Shown: positions 7,594-16,259 of the stretch, piece by piece
How positions within the stretch are numbered: the stretch's first letter is position 1
Layout of the letters: the number at the start of each line of letters is the position of its first letter
Assembly (NCBI GenBank): GCA_000719025.1
Contig: JODP01000005.1
Span: forward strand, 372,001 to 436,000
DNA length: 64,000 bases
Direction: 5' to 3'
Source: Kineosporia aurantiaca JCM 3230
GTDB lineage: Bacteria; Actinomycetota; Actinomycetes; Actinomycetales; Kineosporiaceae
Notes under the pieces: generated by a model
The model's database searches: none
Told to the model about the DNA's origin: nothing
What the model saw: the letters and a program-made list of their open reading frames with translations, nothing else
Position numbers and translations under genes: made by a program

Positions 7594-8292
7594 ATGTCCA
7601 ATCAGCGTCGAATGGATATTCATCCATGGTCGCGCCCGGTCCGACGGGCGCTGACCGCGACGGTCGCCGTCGCGGTGCTCAGCCTCACCGGCGCCTGCTC
7701 GCACGTCGCCGGCCTCTACACGATCGAGAGCAAGAGCGACGCCCAGGCCGCGGCGAGCAGCCAGAAGTTCGACCCGGCCGGGTACGTGAACGACGCCTGG
7801 GACGCGAAGGTGCTGCCCGCCGTGCAGTCCAAGGCCGTCGATGCGAGCACCCTGCTGGCCGCGATCAAGGCCGACCCGGAGGCCGCGGGCCAGCAGTACG
7901 GCCACCGGTCCGGGGTCGGCGGTCCGTTCTCCTACCTGGTCAAGGGCACGGGCACGGTCACCAAGGTGGACACCGACAGCGCGACCCAGCCGGTCACGGT
8001 GCGCCTCGACGGCAGCAAGGACGAGGTCAGCATCGGCACCGGTCCGGTGATCGCGGGAACGGCGCTGCGGGACGCGGTGGGCTTCATCAGTTTCAGCGAC
8101 TTCGCCAACCAGCTCGACTACGCCGACGTGGCCACCCAGCTGAACGACCGCGTCCGTACCGATGTTCTGCAGAAGCTGCCCACCAAGGGCAAGGATCTGG
8201 TGGGCCAGAAGGTCACGTTCAGCGGGGCGTTCTCGTCGCTGGTGCCGGGCACGGTGATGATCGTTCCGGTCACCCTCCAGGTCGCGTCATGA
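7594..8292 (+). CDS. DUF2291 lipoprotein, first gene of the sugar operon
   Basis: A 232-residue lipoprotein. The signal peptide ends in lipobox LTGAC (Cys35), and the mature part matches DUF2291 (YTIESKSDAQAAASSQKFDP, later GVGGPFSYLVKGTGTV and DVATQLNDRVR). DUF2291 proteins are regular companions of ribose-type ABC sugar importers, with unknown role, perhaps assisting ligand capture at the membrane. ATG 7594 was chosen because it gives a complete signal peptide and follows the candidate promoter; the open frame extends upstream to 7456 without signal. Its stop overlaps the start of the ATPase gene by 4 bp (ATGA), indicating translational coupling. Confidence 0.85.
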   Translation: MSNQRRMDIHPWSRPVRRALTATVAVAVLSLTGACSHVAGLYTIESKSDAQAAASSQKFDPAGYVNDAWDAKVLPAVQSKAVDASTLLAAIKADPEAAGQQYGHRSGVGGPFSYLVKGTGTVTKVDTDSATQPVTVRLDGSKDEVSIGTGPVIAGTALRDAVGFISFSDFANQLDYADVATQLNDRVRTDVLQKLPTKGKDLVGQKVTFSGAFSSLVPGTVMIVPVTLQVAS

Positions 8293-9806
8293 ACGAGATC
8301 GTCCTCACCGCAGAGCACGTGAGCAAGAGCTACGGCGGGGTGCAGGCGCTGCGGGACGTCACCTTCAACGCCTATCGCGGCCGGGTGAACGTGCTGGTCG
8401 GCGAGAACGGGGCGGGCAAGTCGACGCTGATGAAGATCCTCTGCGGCGCCGAGCATCCCAGTTCCGGCACGATCCGGCTGAACGGTGAGCCGGTGGAGAT
8501 CGACAGCCCCCGCACCGCGATGTCCCTCGGGATCGGCATCATCCACCAGGAACTCAGCCTGTTCCCGAACCTGTCGATCGCCGAGAACCTCTTCGCCGGG
8601 CGGGAACTGAGCAGTCGCGGGCTGAGCGACCTGAAGGCCCAGCGGCACCGGGCCGACCAGGTGCTGGCCCGGCTGGGCCAGACCCACCTGGACGCGAACC
8701 GGCTGGTCGGAGAGCTGCCGATCGGCCAGCAGCAACTCGTCGAGATCGCCCGGGTGCTGCTCGAGGACGTCCGCATCCTGATCATGGACGAACCGACCTC
8801 GGCGCTGTCGAACCACGAGGTGGACATCCTCTTCGCGGTGATCGCCGACCTGCTCGCGGACGACGTGACGATCATCTACATCTCGCACAAGCTCGACGAG
8901 TTCCGCCGGATCGGCGACCACGTGACGGTTTTCCGGGACGGCCGGCTGGTGGCCCAGGAGGCGATGGAGCACACCGACACCGCCTGGATCGTGCGGCAGA
9001 TGGTCGGCCGCGACCCCGACAGCCTGTTCACCCGCAACCACTCCGAACCGGGCGAGACCCTGCTGGAAGTCGAGCATCTGACGGTAGCCGGCCCGCTGCG
9101 TCCATTGGTGGACGATGTGAGCCTGCGGGTGCGCGCGGGTGAGGTGGTCGGCATCTACGGTCTGATGGGCGCGGGGCGCACGGAGTTGATGGAAGCCCTG
9201 ATGGGCCTGCGGTCAGCCACTTCCGGCGAGGTCCGGATCAAGGGTAAGGCCGAGTCCCGGGCCACCGTCCGCTCCCGTCTGGCCGCCGGACTGGCCCTGG
9301 TGCCGGAGGACAGGCAGCGTGACGGCCTGGTACAGACCATGTCGGTGCGCGACAACATCGTGCTCTCCACCATCGGCCGGCTCACCCGCGGCGGCCTGTT
9401 CCGCTCCGGCGCGGAGCGGGAGACGGCGAAGGCCAAGGTCGACGAGCTGGCCATCAAGGTCAGCGATCTCGGCCTGCCGATCACCTCGCTCAGCGGCGGC
9501 AACCAGCAGAAAGTGGTCCTGGCCCGGGCGATGCTGACCGATCCGGTGGTGCTGCTGCTCGACGAGCCCACCCGCGGGGTCGACGTCGGCGCCAAGGGCC
9601 AGATCGCCGACCTGATGGCCGGTCTCGCCCAGGCCGGCTTCGGCGTCCTGTTCATCTCGTCCGAACTCGCCGAGGTCACCGCGATCGCCGACCGGGTCCT
9701 GGTGATGGCGGCCGGCCGGCTGACCGCCGAGTTCGGCGCGGCCGAGATCACCGAAGAGGCCCTGGTCGCGGCCTCGGCATCACCCCAGGCTATGGAGGCC
9801 CGATGA
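8289..9806 (+). CDS. Ribose-type sugar ABC transporter, double ATPase
   Basis: A 505-residue ATPase with two fused nucleotide-binding domains, as in RbsA/XylG/AraG. NBD1 has Walker A GENGAGKST (38-46), a degenerate signature (PIGQQQLVEIAR) and Walker B ILIMDEPTSAL. NBD2 has the family's degenerate Walker A (GLMGAGRTEL), a full signature LSGGNQQKV and Walker B LLLDEPTRGVD. It energises import of a monosaccharide through the adjacent permease. ATGA overlaps join it to the genes on both sides. Confidence 0.95.
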   Translation: MNEIVLTAEHVSKSYGGVQALRDVTFNAYRGRVNVLVGENGAGKSTLMKILCGAEHPSSGTIRLNGEPVEIDSPRTAMSLGIGIIHQELSLFPNLSIAENLFAGRELSSRGLSDLKAQRHRADQVLARLGQTHLDANRLVGELPIGQQQLVEIARVLLEDVRILIMDEPTSALSNHEVDILFAVIADLLADDVTIIYISHKLDEFRRIGDHVTVFRDGRLVAQEAMEHTDTAWIVRQMVGRDPDSLFTRNHSEPGETLLEVEHLTVAGPLRPLVDDVSLRVRAGEVVGIYGLMGAGRTELMEALMGLRSATSGEVRIKGKAESRATVRSRLAAGLALVPEDRQRDGLVQTMSVRDNIVLSTIGRLTRGGLFRSGAERETAKAKVDELAIKVSDLGLPITSLSGGNQQKVVLARAMLTDPVVLLLDEPTRGVDVGAKGQIADLMAGLAQAGFGVLFISSELAEVTAIADRVLVMAAGRLTAEFGAAEITEEALVAASASPQAMEAR

Positions 9807-10888
9807 GCGACACCGAAGTCGCCGCAGCCACGGCGAAGACGCAGCCCGAGACCCGGCCCCCCGGGAGCGGCGCCCGGATCGCCCTGCTCCTGCTGCAGGG
9901 CCGCACGGTCGTCGTGCTGATCCTGCTGATGATCCTGTTCGGCTCGATCTCCGGCGAGTACCTGAGCTCCAGCAACCTGATCCTGATGACGAAACACGTG
10001 GCGATCAACGCGATCCTGGCCATCGGCGTCACGTTCGTCATCCTGACCGGCGGCATCGACCTGTCGGTGGGCTCGATCGCCGGTCTGGCCAGCATGATCT
10101 GCGGTGGGCTGCTGTTCACCGGCCTGTCCCTGCCCGGCGACAGCACGCTGTTCCTCTCGGTCGGCGTGGTGATCCTGGTCGGTATCGTGGTCGGCGGTCT
10201 GGTCGGCGCCGTGAACGGCATCCTGATCACCCGGTTCAAGGTGGCACCGTTCATCGCCACCCTGGGCATGCTCTACGTAGCGCGCGGTTTCGCCCAGTTG
10301 CGCAGCGGCGGTGGCACCTATCCGAACCTGGCCGGCACCCCGGCCCGCGGCAACACCGGCTTCCACATCATCGGCGTGGACAAGTGGCTGGGCATCCCGG
10401 TGGCGGTCTGGATCATGATCGCGGTGGCTGCGGTGGCCATCGTCGTCACCACCCGCACCCCGTTCGGCCGCCGGGTCTACGCCGTCGGTGGCAATGAGCG
10501 GGCGGCCGAACTGGCCGGCATCCGCACCAATCGGATCAAGATCGCGGTGTACGTGATCAGTGGGGCCTGCGCCGCGCTGGCCGGGTTGCTGCTGACCTCC
10601 GAACTGGGCGCCGCCTATCCGGACACCGCCACCACCTACGAGCTGAACGCCATCGCCGCCGCGGTTCTCGGCGGCACCGCACTCTCCGGCGGTCGCGGCA
10701 CGATCGTCGGCACGGTGCTCGGCGCCTTCGTCATCGGCTTCCTCGCCGACGGACTGGTCCTGGTCGGTGTCTCGACCTTCTGGCAGTCCGTGGTGAAGGG
10801 CGCCGTGATCATCTTCGCCGTCGTCACCGAACACGCGCAGCAGCGCCTCCAGACCTCCCTCGCCCAAAGATCTCCCGTCTCGCAATGA
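9803..10888 (+). CDS. Ribose-type sugar ABC transporter permease
   Basis: A 361-residue RbsC-like integral membrane protein with about ten hydrophobic segments after a 25-residue cytosolic N-terminus. It has the family motifs AIGVTFVILTGGIDLSVGS (about residues 72-90), APFIATLGMLYVARG and GGTALSGGRGTIVGTVLGA near the C-terminus. It forms the translocation path for the sugar delivered by the binding protein at 10906. Its ATG overlaps the ATPase stop (ATGA 9803-9806). Confidence 0.95.
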   Translation: MSDTEVAAATAKTQPETRPPGSGARIALLLLQGRTVVVLILLMILFGSISGEYLSSSNLILMTKHVAINAILAIGVTFVILTGGIDLSVGSIAGLASMICGGLLFTGLSLPGDSTLFLSVGVVILVGIVVGGLVGAVNGILITRFKVAPFIATLGMLYVARGFAQLRSGGGTYPNLAGTPARGNTGFHIIGVDKWLGIPVAVWIMIAVAAVAIVVTTRTPFGRRVYAVGGNERAAELAGIRTNRIKIAVYVISGACAALAGLLLTSELGAAYPDTATTYELNAIAAAVLGGTALSGGRGTIVGTVLGAFVIGFLADGLVLVGVSTFWQSVVKGAVIIFAVVTEHAQQRLQTSLAQRSPVSQ

Positions 10889-10905
10889 CGCGAAAGGACT
10901 GCCCC

Positions 10906-11883
10906 ATGAACCAGAAACTTCTCCTGCTCCCGGCGTCGCTGGCCGTCGTCCTGGCCCTGACCGCCTGCGGTTCCGACTCCGACTCCGGGGGGACCTCCGG
11001 CGCCGCGGCCCAGCCGAAGTCCAACCTGGTGGTGATCATCACCCCCTCCCCCGACAACGTCTTCTTCAAGGCCGAGCAGGACGCGGCCGCGGCCAAGGCG
11101 AAGGAGCTCGGCTACCAGACCCTGGTGCTCAGCCACGACGACGACCCGACCAAGCAGAGCCAGGAGATCGACACCGCGATCTCCCGCAAGGCCGCCGCGA
11201 TCATCCTGGACAACGCCGGGGCGGACGCCACCGAGACCGCGGTGCAGCGGGCCAAGGACGCCGGGATCCCCTCGTTCCTGATCGACCGGGAGATCAACAA
11301 GACCGGGATCGCGGTCGCCCAGATCGTCTCGAACAACGCCCAGGGCGCCTCGCTCGGCGGCCAGGCGTTCGCCGAGGCGATGAAGAGCAAGGGCGAGTAC
11401 GCGGAGCTGACCGGCAAGGAGACCGACACCAACGCGGGGGTTCGGTCGAAGGGCTACCACGACATCCTGGACCAGTTCCCGGACCTGAAGATGGTGGCCC
11501 AGCAGACCGCCAACTGGGACCAGGCCGAGGCGCTGAGCAAGACCCAGACCATCCTCCAGGCCCACCCCAAGATCAAGGGCATCATCGCCGGCAACGACAC
11601 GATGGCCCTGGGCGCGCAGGCCGCACTGGACGCCGCGGGCCGTAAGGACGTCGTGGTCACCGGTTTCGACGGCAGCCCCGACGTGGTCGCCTCGATCCAG
11701 AAGGGCGCCATCCGGGCCACCGTGCTCCAGCCGGCCAGCCAGATCGCCGAGATGGCGGTCGAGCAGGCGGATGCGTACGTCAAGTCCGGGAAGGCCGACC
11801 AGCCCGAGAAGCAGTCCGTGGACTGTGTTCTGGTGGACGACAAGAACGCGGCGAGTGTCGAGAACTTCGCCGTCACCAAGTAG
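10906..11883 (+). CDS. Sugar-binding lipoprotein (RbsB-like, PBP1 fold)
   Basis: A 325-residue lipoprotein with lipobox LTAC at Cys21 (LAVVLALTACG) and a type-1 periplasmic-binding fold. Recognisable stretches include QSQEIDTAISRKAAAIILDN, FLIDREINKTG, IIAGNDTMALGAQAAL and VVVTGFDGSPDVV, which carry the ligand-contacting residues of ribose-type binders. ATG 10906 was preferred over 10885 because AAAGGA lies 8 nt upstream and the signal peptide begins here. The sugar cannot be read from sequence alone. The downstream enzymes point to a branched or unusual pentose such as D-apiose. Confidence 0.93.
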   Translation: MNQKLLLLPASLAVVLALTACGSDSDSGGTSGAAAQPKSNLVVIITPSPDNVFFKAEQDAAAAKAKELGYQTLVLSHDDDPTKQSQEIDTAISRKAAAIILDNAGADATETAVQRAKDAGIPSFLIDREINKTGIAVAQIVSNNAQGASLGGQAFAEAMKSKGEYAELTGKETDTNAGVRSKGYHDILDQFPDLKMVAQQTANWDQAEALSKTQTILQAHPKIKGIIAGNDTMALGAQAALDAAGRKDVVVTGFDGSPDVVASIQKGAIRATVLQPASQIAEMAVEQADAYVKSGKADQPEKQSVDCVLVDDKNAASVENFAVTK

Positions 11884-11896
11884 AGGAGAACCTTCG

Positions 11897-12781
11897 ATGC
11901 TGGTCGCCGATCCCATCGGTGCCGCCGGCTGGCACCGGTTCCGCGAGGAACTGGCCGCCGCCGACGGCCCGGGCAAGGCCCACCTGCTGGCGGCCCGGGC
12001 CGACCGGCTGCGGGCCACCGACCTCCGCATGATCAACCGGGCCGGGCTCGGGCACGTCGGCGGGGACCTGTCGGTGTTGGACATCCTGACCACCCTGGTG
12101 TTCGGCGTTCTCGAGATCGACCCGGAGCAGCCCGAGCGGCCCGACCGCGACCGGCTGATCCTCAGCAAGGGACACAGCGCCGGGGCGCTGTACGCCACGC
12201 TGGCCGCCGCCGGCTTCTTCGCCGAGTCCGAGCTGGAGACTTTCGCCCAGCCGTTGTCGGCGCTGAACGGCCATCCTAACCGAGTGAAAGTGCCTGGGGT
12301 GGAGACCAACACCGGTCCTCTCGGACACGGCCTGCCGGTCGGGGTGGGGATGGCCGTCGCCGGTCGGCTGGCTCGTTCCAGCCGTCGCGTCTTCGTGGTC
12401 CTGGGCGACGGGGAGCTACAGGAGGGGAGCAACTGGGAGGCGGCGATGACGGCCGGGCACCGAAAGCTGGCCAACCTCACCGCCGTCGTCGACCGGAACC
12501 GACTCCAGCAGGGGGCCCGGACCGAGGACACGGTGACCCTCGAACCCCTGGCGGACAAGTGGACGGCGTTCGGCTGGCGCGTGGTGGAAGTGAACGGTCA
12601 CGACCACCAACAGCTTTTGGACGTTTTCACCGGCGCCCGGGATGAGCGGCCTACCTGCGTGATTGCGAAAACCGTCAAAGGTAAGGGAATATCGTTCATG
12701 GAAGACCGGGTGGAGTGGCACCACAAGGTGCCGAGCGCCGACCAGGTCATCACTGCCCTGCAGGAACTGGAGAAGGCATGA
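11897..12781 (+). CDS. Transketolase, N-terminal (TPP) half
   Basis: A 294-residue protein equal to the thiamine-diphosphate-binding half of transketolase. Markers are RDRLILSKGHSAGALYATLA, TGPLGHGLPVGVGMAV and the TPP-binding VVLGDGELQEGSNWEA, with the HHKVPS end typical of split enzymes. It must pair with the product of 12778. In D-apiose degraders a split enzyme of this kind cleaves apulose-4-phosphate (AptA/AptB); in other operons split transketolases act on different ketose phosphates. The ATG at 11897 has GAGGAG upstream. The final bases overlap the next gene (ATGA). Confidence 0.9.
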   Translation: MLVADPIGAAGWHRFREELAAADGPGKAHLLAARADRLRATDLRMINRAGLGHVGGDLSVLDILTTLVFGVLEIDPEQPERPDRDRLILSKGHSAGALYATLAAAGFFAESELETFAQPLSALNGHPNRVKVPGVETNTGPLGHGLPVGVGMAVAGRLARSSRRVFVVLGDGELQEGSNWEAAMTAGHRKLANLTAVVDRNRLQQGARTEDTVTLEPLADKWTAFGWRVVEVNGHDHQQLLDVFTGARDERPTCVIAKTVKGKGISFMEDRVEWHHKVPSADQVITALQELEKA

Positions 12782-13728
12782 GCACACTGGCCGGTCCCAC
12801 CGAGACCTTCGACTGCCGGGTGGCTTTTGCCGAGGAACTGATTGCGCTGGCCGAGCAGGACGAGCGGATCGTCGCGGTCTGCAACGACTCGGTCGGCTCC
12901 AGCAATCTGGTCGGCTTCCGCGACCGGTTCCCGGACCGGCTGATCAACGTGGGCATCGCCGAGCAGGACATGGTCGGGGTCGGGGCCGGGCTGGCGCTGA
13001 GCGGGTACGTGCCGTTCGTCTGCGGGGCCGCGCCCTTCCTGACCGGCCGGGCCCTGGAACAGATCAAGGCGGACGTGGCCTACAGCCAGGCACCGGTCGT
13101 GCTCTGCGGAATGAGCCCGGGCATGGCCTACGGCGAACTCGGGCCCACGCACCACTCGATCGAGGATCTGTCCTGGCTACGGGCGGTGGCCGGGCTCGGC
13201 ATCGTGGCTCCGGCCGATCCGGCGCAGACCCGCGAGGCCGTGCGCTGGGCGGCTTCGGCCGGCACTCCGGTCTTCCTCAGAGTGGGCCGGTTCAAGGTTC
13301 CCGCCGTCACCCCGCCGGGGGTAGCGTTCGAGTTCGGGGTTGCCCAGGAGCTGAGGAGCGGTGACGCAGTGACGATCGTCGCGACCGGCTCGATGGTCTC
13401 CCGGGCTCTGCAGGCCGCGGAAATCCTGGCCGACGAGGGCATCGGCGCCCGAGTGATCAACATGGCCACGATCGCTCCGCTGGACGAGGAGTGCGTGCTC
13501 CGCGCGGTCCGGCAGACCCGCGGCATCGTCACCGTCGAGGAGGCCACCATCACCGGTGGTCTGGGCGCTGCCGTCGGCGAAATCAACCTCCGGCAGGCCC
13601 GGCCGGTGCCGATGCGCATGCTCGGCTCGCCCCGGCAGTTCGCGCCGACCGGCGACACCGCCTTCCTGCTGAAGCATTTCGGCCTCACCGCGGAAGGCAT
13701 CGCGGCGGCCGGTCGTGAGCTGGCCTAA
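12778..13728 (+). CDS. Transketolase, C-terminal half
   Basis: A 316-residue partner subunit comprising the pyrimidine-binding and C-terminal transketolase domains. It contains INVGIAEQDMVGVGAGLALS (the catalytic Glu contacting the TPP aminopyrimidine lies in AEQD), FLTGRALEQIKADVAY, ATGSMVSRALQAAEIL and TVEEATITGGLGAAVGE. Translation is coupled to the N-terminal subunit through a 4-bp ATGA overlap, and its TAA shares one base with the kinase ATG at 13728. The subunits together should make one heterotetrameric enzyme. Confidence 0.9.
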   Translation: MSTLAGPTETFDCRVAFAEELIALAEQDERIVAVCNDSVGSSNLVGFRDRFPDRLINVGIAEQDMVGVGAGLALSGYVPFVCGAAPFLTGRALEQIKADVAYSQAPVVLCGMSPGMAYGELGPTHHSIEDLSWLRAVAGLGIVAPADPAQTREAVRWAASAGTPVFLRVGRFKVPAVTPPGVAFEFGVAQELRSGDAVTIVATGSMVSRALQAAEILADEGIGARVINMATIAPLDEECVLRAVRQTRGIVTVEEATITGGLGAAVGEINLRQARPVPMRMLGSPRQFAPTGDTAFLLKHFGLTAEGIAAAGRELA

Positions 13729-15128
13729 TGTCCCCCAGTTACGTCCTGGCGGTGGATCAGGGCACCAGCGCCACGAAGTGTGTCCTGCTCGACCCGGCCG
13801 GGCGGATCGTTCGATCGGCCTCGGCTCCGCTCGCCATCGCCTACCCGCGTCCGGGATGGGTGGAGCAGCGGGCCGAGGACGTCCTCGAGAGTGTGCTTTC
13901 CGCATCGGCTTCGGTTCTTGAGGACGTTTCGACGGACGAAGTGGTCGCCGTCGGGTTGAGCACGCAGCGGGAATCGGCGCTGCTCTGGGACCGGGCGACC
14001 GGCAAGCCGCTGGACGCCCTGCTCGGCTGGCAGGACCAGCGCGCCGCCCCGGTGGTCCGGCGGCTTCATCACCAGGCCGCCGACATCCTCCGGATCACCG
14101 GGCTTCCCCTCGACCCGATGTTCAGTGCGGCCAAGCTGACCTGGCTGCTGGACCAGCACGATCCGGACCGTTCGCTGAGCCGGTCCGGACGGCTGGCGGT
14201 GGGAACGGTGGATTCGTGGCTGATGTTCGCGCTCACCGGGCAGCACGTGATCGAGGCGGGCAACGCCTCCCGCACGCAATTGCTGGATCTGGCCACCGGC
14301 CGGTGGAGCTCCGAGCTCCTCGAGCTCTTCGGTGTCCCGGAACCGGTTCTGCCCTCGATCATCCCGTCCGAGGGACATCTCGGTACAGTCGGCGTCGGCC
14401 CTTTGACGGGTCTGGAAATCCGCGCCGTCCTGGGCGACTCGCACGCCGCCCTGTTCGCCCACGCCGATCTGGGCGCAGCGGCCAAGGTCACCTACGGCAC
14501 CGGCTCGTCCGTCATGCGCCTGGGCGCCACCGCCGGCGCATCGGTCTGCCGCACCCTCGCCTGGGCCGATCCGGAACCCGTCCTCGCGCTCGAGGGCAAC
14601 ATCCGATCCAGCGGATCCACGCTCACCTGGCTGGCCGAGTTGTTCGAAACCACCCCCGAGCGCCTGTCCCAGCTCGCAGCGTCATCAAGCAGTGAAGGTG
14701 TTCATCTCGTGCCCGCTTTCGGCGGCCTCGCCGCGCCCTGGTGGGACGAGCGGGCCCAGGGCCTGATCAGCGGGGTCACGCTCGGCACCCGACTGCCCCA
14801 GCTGGCCCGGGCCGCCCTGGAATCGATTGCCCTGCAGGTGGATGCGGTGGTCCGATCGATGGGCGGGACCACCGCAATTCTCGCTGACGGCGGCGCCACC
14901 GCCAGCGACGTGCTCATGCAGATCCAGGCCGACCTCAGCGAGGTCCCGGTGCGCCGGGCCCGCGAGCGCGACCTCTCGGCGATCGGGGCCGGTCTGCTGG
15001 CCGCCCGTTCGCGCTGGGGACGCCTGAATCCGCTGCACTACGACGAGTTCCATCCGGCCGAACCCCAACCCGGCCTGCGCCGGGCCTGGCTGGACGCCGT
15101 CCGTAAGTCCCGACTCGATGGAGAGTGA
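13728..15128 (+). CDS. FGGY-family carbohydrate kinase
   Basis: A 466-residue sugar kinase of the glycerol/xylulose/apulose kinase superfamily. The N-terminal phosphate loop is LAVDQGTSATKCVLLD (residues 7-22). GLSTQRESALLWDRATGKPL and LLGWQDQR form the substrate-side motif. The C-terminal ATP site shows VTYGTGSSVMRLGA and ILADGGATASDVLMQIQADL. The closest overall look is glycerol-kinase-like, but position between a split transketolase and an isomerase favours a ketose kinase (for example D-apulose kinase). Its start overlaps the preceding stop by one base. Confidence 0.9.
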   Translation: MSPSYVLAVDQGTSATKCVLLDPAGRIVRSASAPLAIAYPRPGWVEQRAEDVLESVLSASASVLEDVSTDEVVAVGLSTQRESALLWDRATGKPLDALLGWQDQRAAPVVRRLHHQAADILRITGLPLDPMFSAAKLTWLLDQHDPDRSLSRSGRLAVGTVDSWLMFALTGQHVIEAGNASRTQLLDLATGRWSSELLELFGVPEPVLPSIIPSEGHLGTVGVGPLTGLEIRAVLGDSHAALFAHADLGAAAKVTYGTGSSVMRLGATAGASVCRTLAWADPEPVLALEGNIRSSGSTLTWLAELFETTPERLSQLAASSSSEGVHLVPAFGGLAAPWWDERAQGLISGVTLGTRLPQLARAALESIALQVDAVVRSMGGTTAILADGGATASDVLMQIQADLSEVPVRRARERDLSAIGAGLLAARSRWGRLNPLHYDEFHPAEPQPGLRRAWLDAVRKSRLDGE

Positions 15129-15132
15129 ACTG

Positions 15133-16122
15133 ATGAGCGAATATCCCCGCTTCGGGGCCGGCCTGTGGCACTTCGCCTCCTACCTCGACCGCTACGCGGT
15201 GGACGGGTACGGCCCGGCCCGCACCACACTGGAGGCGATCGCGCTGGCCGGATCGGTCGGCGAGCTCTCCGTGGTCGACCTGAACTACCCGTTTACCCCG
15301 GGCGTCACGCTGGACGAGGTGAAGGACGCGCTGAAGGCGAACAACCTCACCGCGATCGGTATTACCCCGGAGATCTACCTGCGCAAGCACTCCCGCGGCG
15401 CCTTCACCAACCCGGACCCGGCGGCTCGCGCGTCGGCGCTCGACATCATGCACGAAGCGGCCGGGATCGTGCGGGAACTGGGGGCCGACTACGTCAAGAT
15501 CTGGCCCGGGCAGGACGGGTGGGACTACCCGTTCCAGGTGAACCACAAGCAGCTGTGGGCGCTCGCGGTGGACGGAATGCGGGAGCTGGCCGGCGCCCAT
15601 CCCGACCTGAAGTTCGCGATTGAGTACAAACCCCGCGAACCGCGGGTGAAGATGACCTGGGACTCGGCCGCTCGCACGCTGCTGGGGATCGAGCAGATCG
15701 GGCTCGACAACGTCGGTGTGCTGCTCGATTTCGGTCACTCGCTGTACGGCGGGGAGTCGCCGGCGGACGCGGCCCAGCTGATCATCGACCACGGCCGGCT
15801 CTACGGCATGGACGTCAACGACAACCTCCGGGGCTGGGACGACGACCTGGTGGTCGGGTCGGTGCACCTGATCGAGATCCTGGAGTTCTTCCACGTGCTG
15901 CGGCAGAACGGCTGGGACGGGGTCTGGCAGCTCGACCAGTTCCCGTTCCGGGAGGATCCGGTGGACGCGGTGAAGACGTCGATCCGCACCCTCAAGGCGC
16001 TGCACCGGGCGCTCGACCGGCTCGACGTCCCGGCCCTGCTGGAGGCCCAGGACCGGCAGGACGCGATGGCGACACAGCGGATCGTGCAGGATGCGTTGCT
16101 CTCCGTGGGCACCGGGGACTAG
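15133..16122 (+). CDS. Xylose-isomerase-like TIM-barrel sugar isomerase
   Basis: A 329-residue protein of the AP_endonuc_2/xylose-isomerase-like TIM-barrel family. Likely metal ligands are in FAIEYKPREPR (about 163-173), LLDFGHSLYGG, LYGMDVNDN and WQLDQFPFRED. The family isomerises aldoses and ketoses. In operons with a split transketolase and FGGY kinase a member of this fold acts as D-apiose isomerase; L-rhamnose-type isomerases are similar. ATG 15133 has GGAG about 9 bases upstream; ATG 15118 is possible and would overlap the kinase. It is the last gene of the operon, followed by a stem-loop at 16165. Confidence 0.85.
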   Translation: MSEYPRFGAGLWHFASYLDRYAVDGYGPARTTLEAIALAGSVGELSVVDLNYPFTPGVTLDEVKDALKANNLTAIGITPEIYLRKHSRGAFTNPDPAARASALDIMHEAAGIVRELGADYVKIWPGQDGWDYPFQVNHKQLWALAVDGMRELAGAHPDLKFAIEYKPREPRVKMTWDSAARTLLGIEQIGLDNVGVLLDFGHSLYGGESPADAAQLIIDHGRLYGMDVNDNLRGWDDDLVVGSVHLIEILEFFHVLRQNGWDGVWQLDQFPFREDPVDAVKTSIRTLKALHRALDRLDVPALLEAQDRQDAMATQRIVQDALLSVGTGD

Positions 16123-16164
16123 CGCCCGGCCCTCGGGAAGCACAGTCCAGGACTGCCCCGCCGC

Positions 16165-16205
16165 GCCCCGGTAACGCTTCGATCTCACTCCGCGATTACC
16201 GGGGC
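16165..16205 (+). terminator. Stem-loop ending the sugar operon
   Basis: Inverted repeat gccccggtaa (16165-16174) / ttaccggggc (16196-16205), a 10-bp perfect stem with a 21-nt loop, 42 bp after the isomerase stop. There is no T-tract, common for actinobacterial terminators. Confidence 0.5.
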
Positions 16206-16259
16206 CCGATGGGGCTTCCGGGGCTGAAATAGCACCATGGGGCTGCGATGATCTGGGCG

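Noticed and set aside
9155..12558. Very long minus-strand open frames (576 and 640 codons) opposite the sugar transporter and transketolase genes
   Set aside because: They are His/Gly/Arg/Asp-rich reading shadows caused by high third-position GC; the plus-strand genes show clear domains and translational overlaps.
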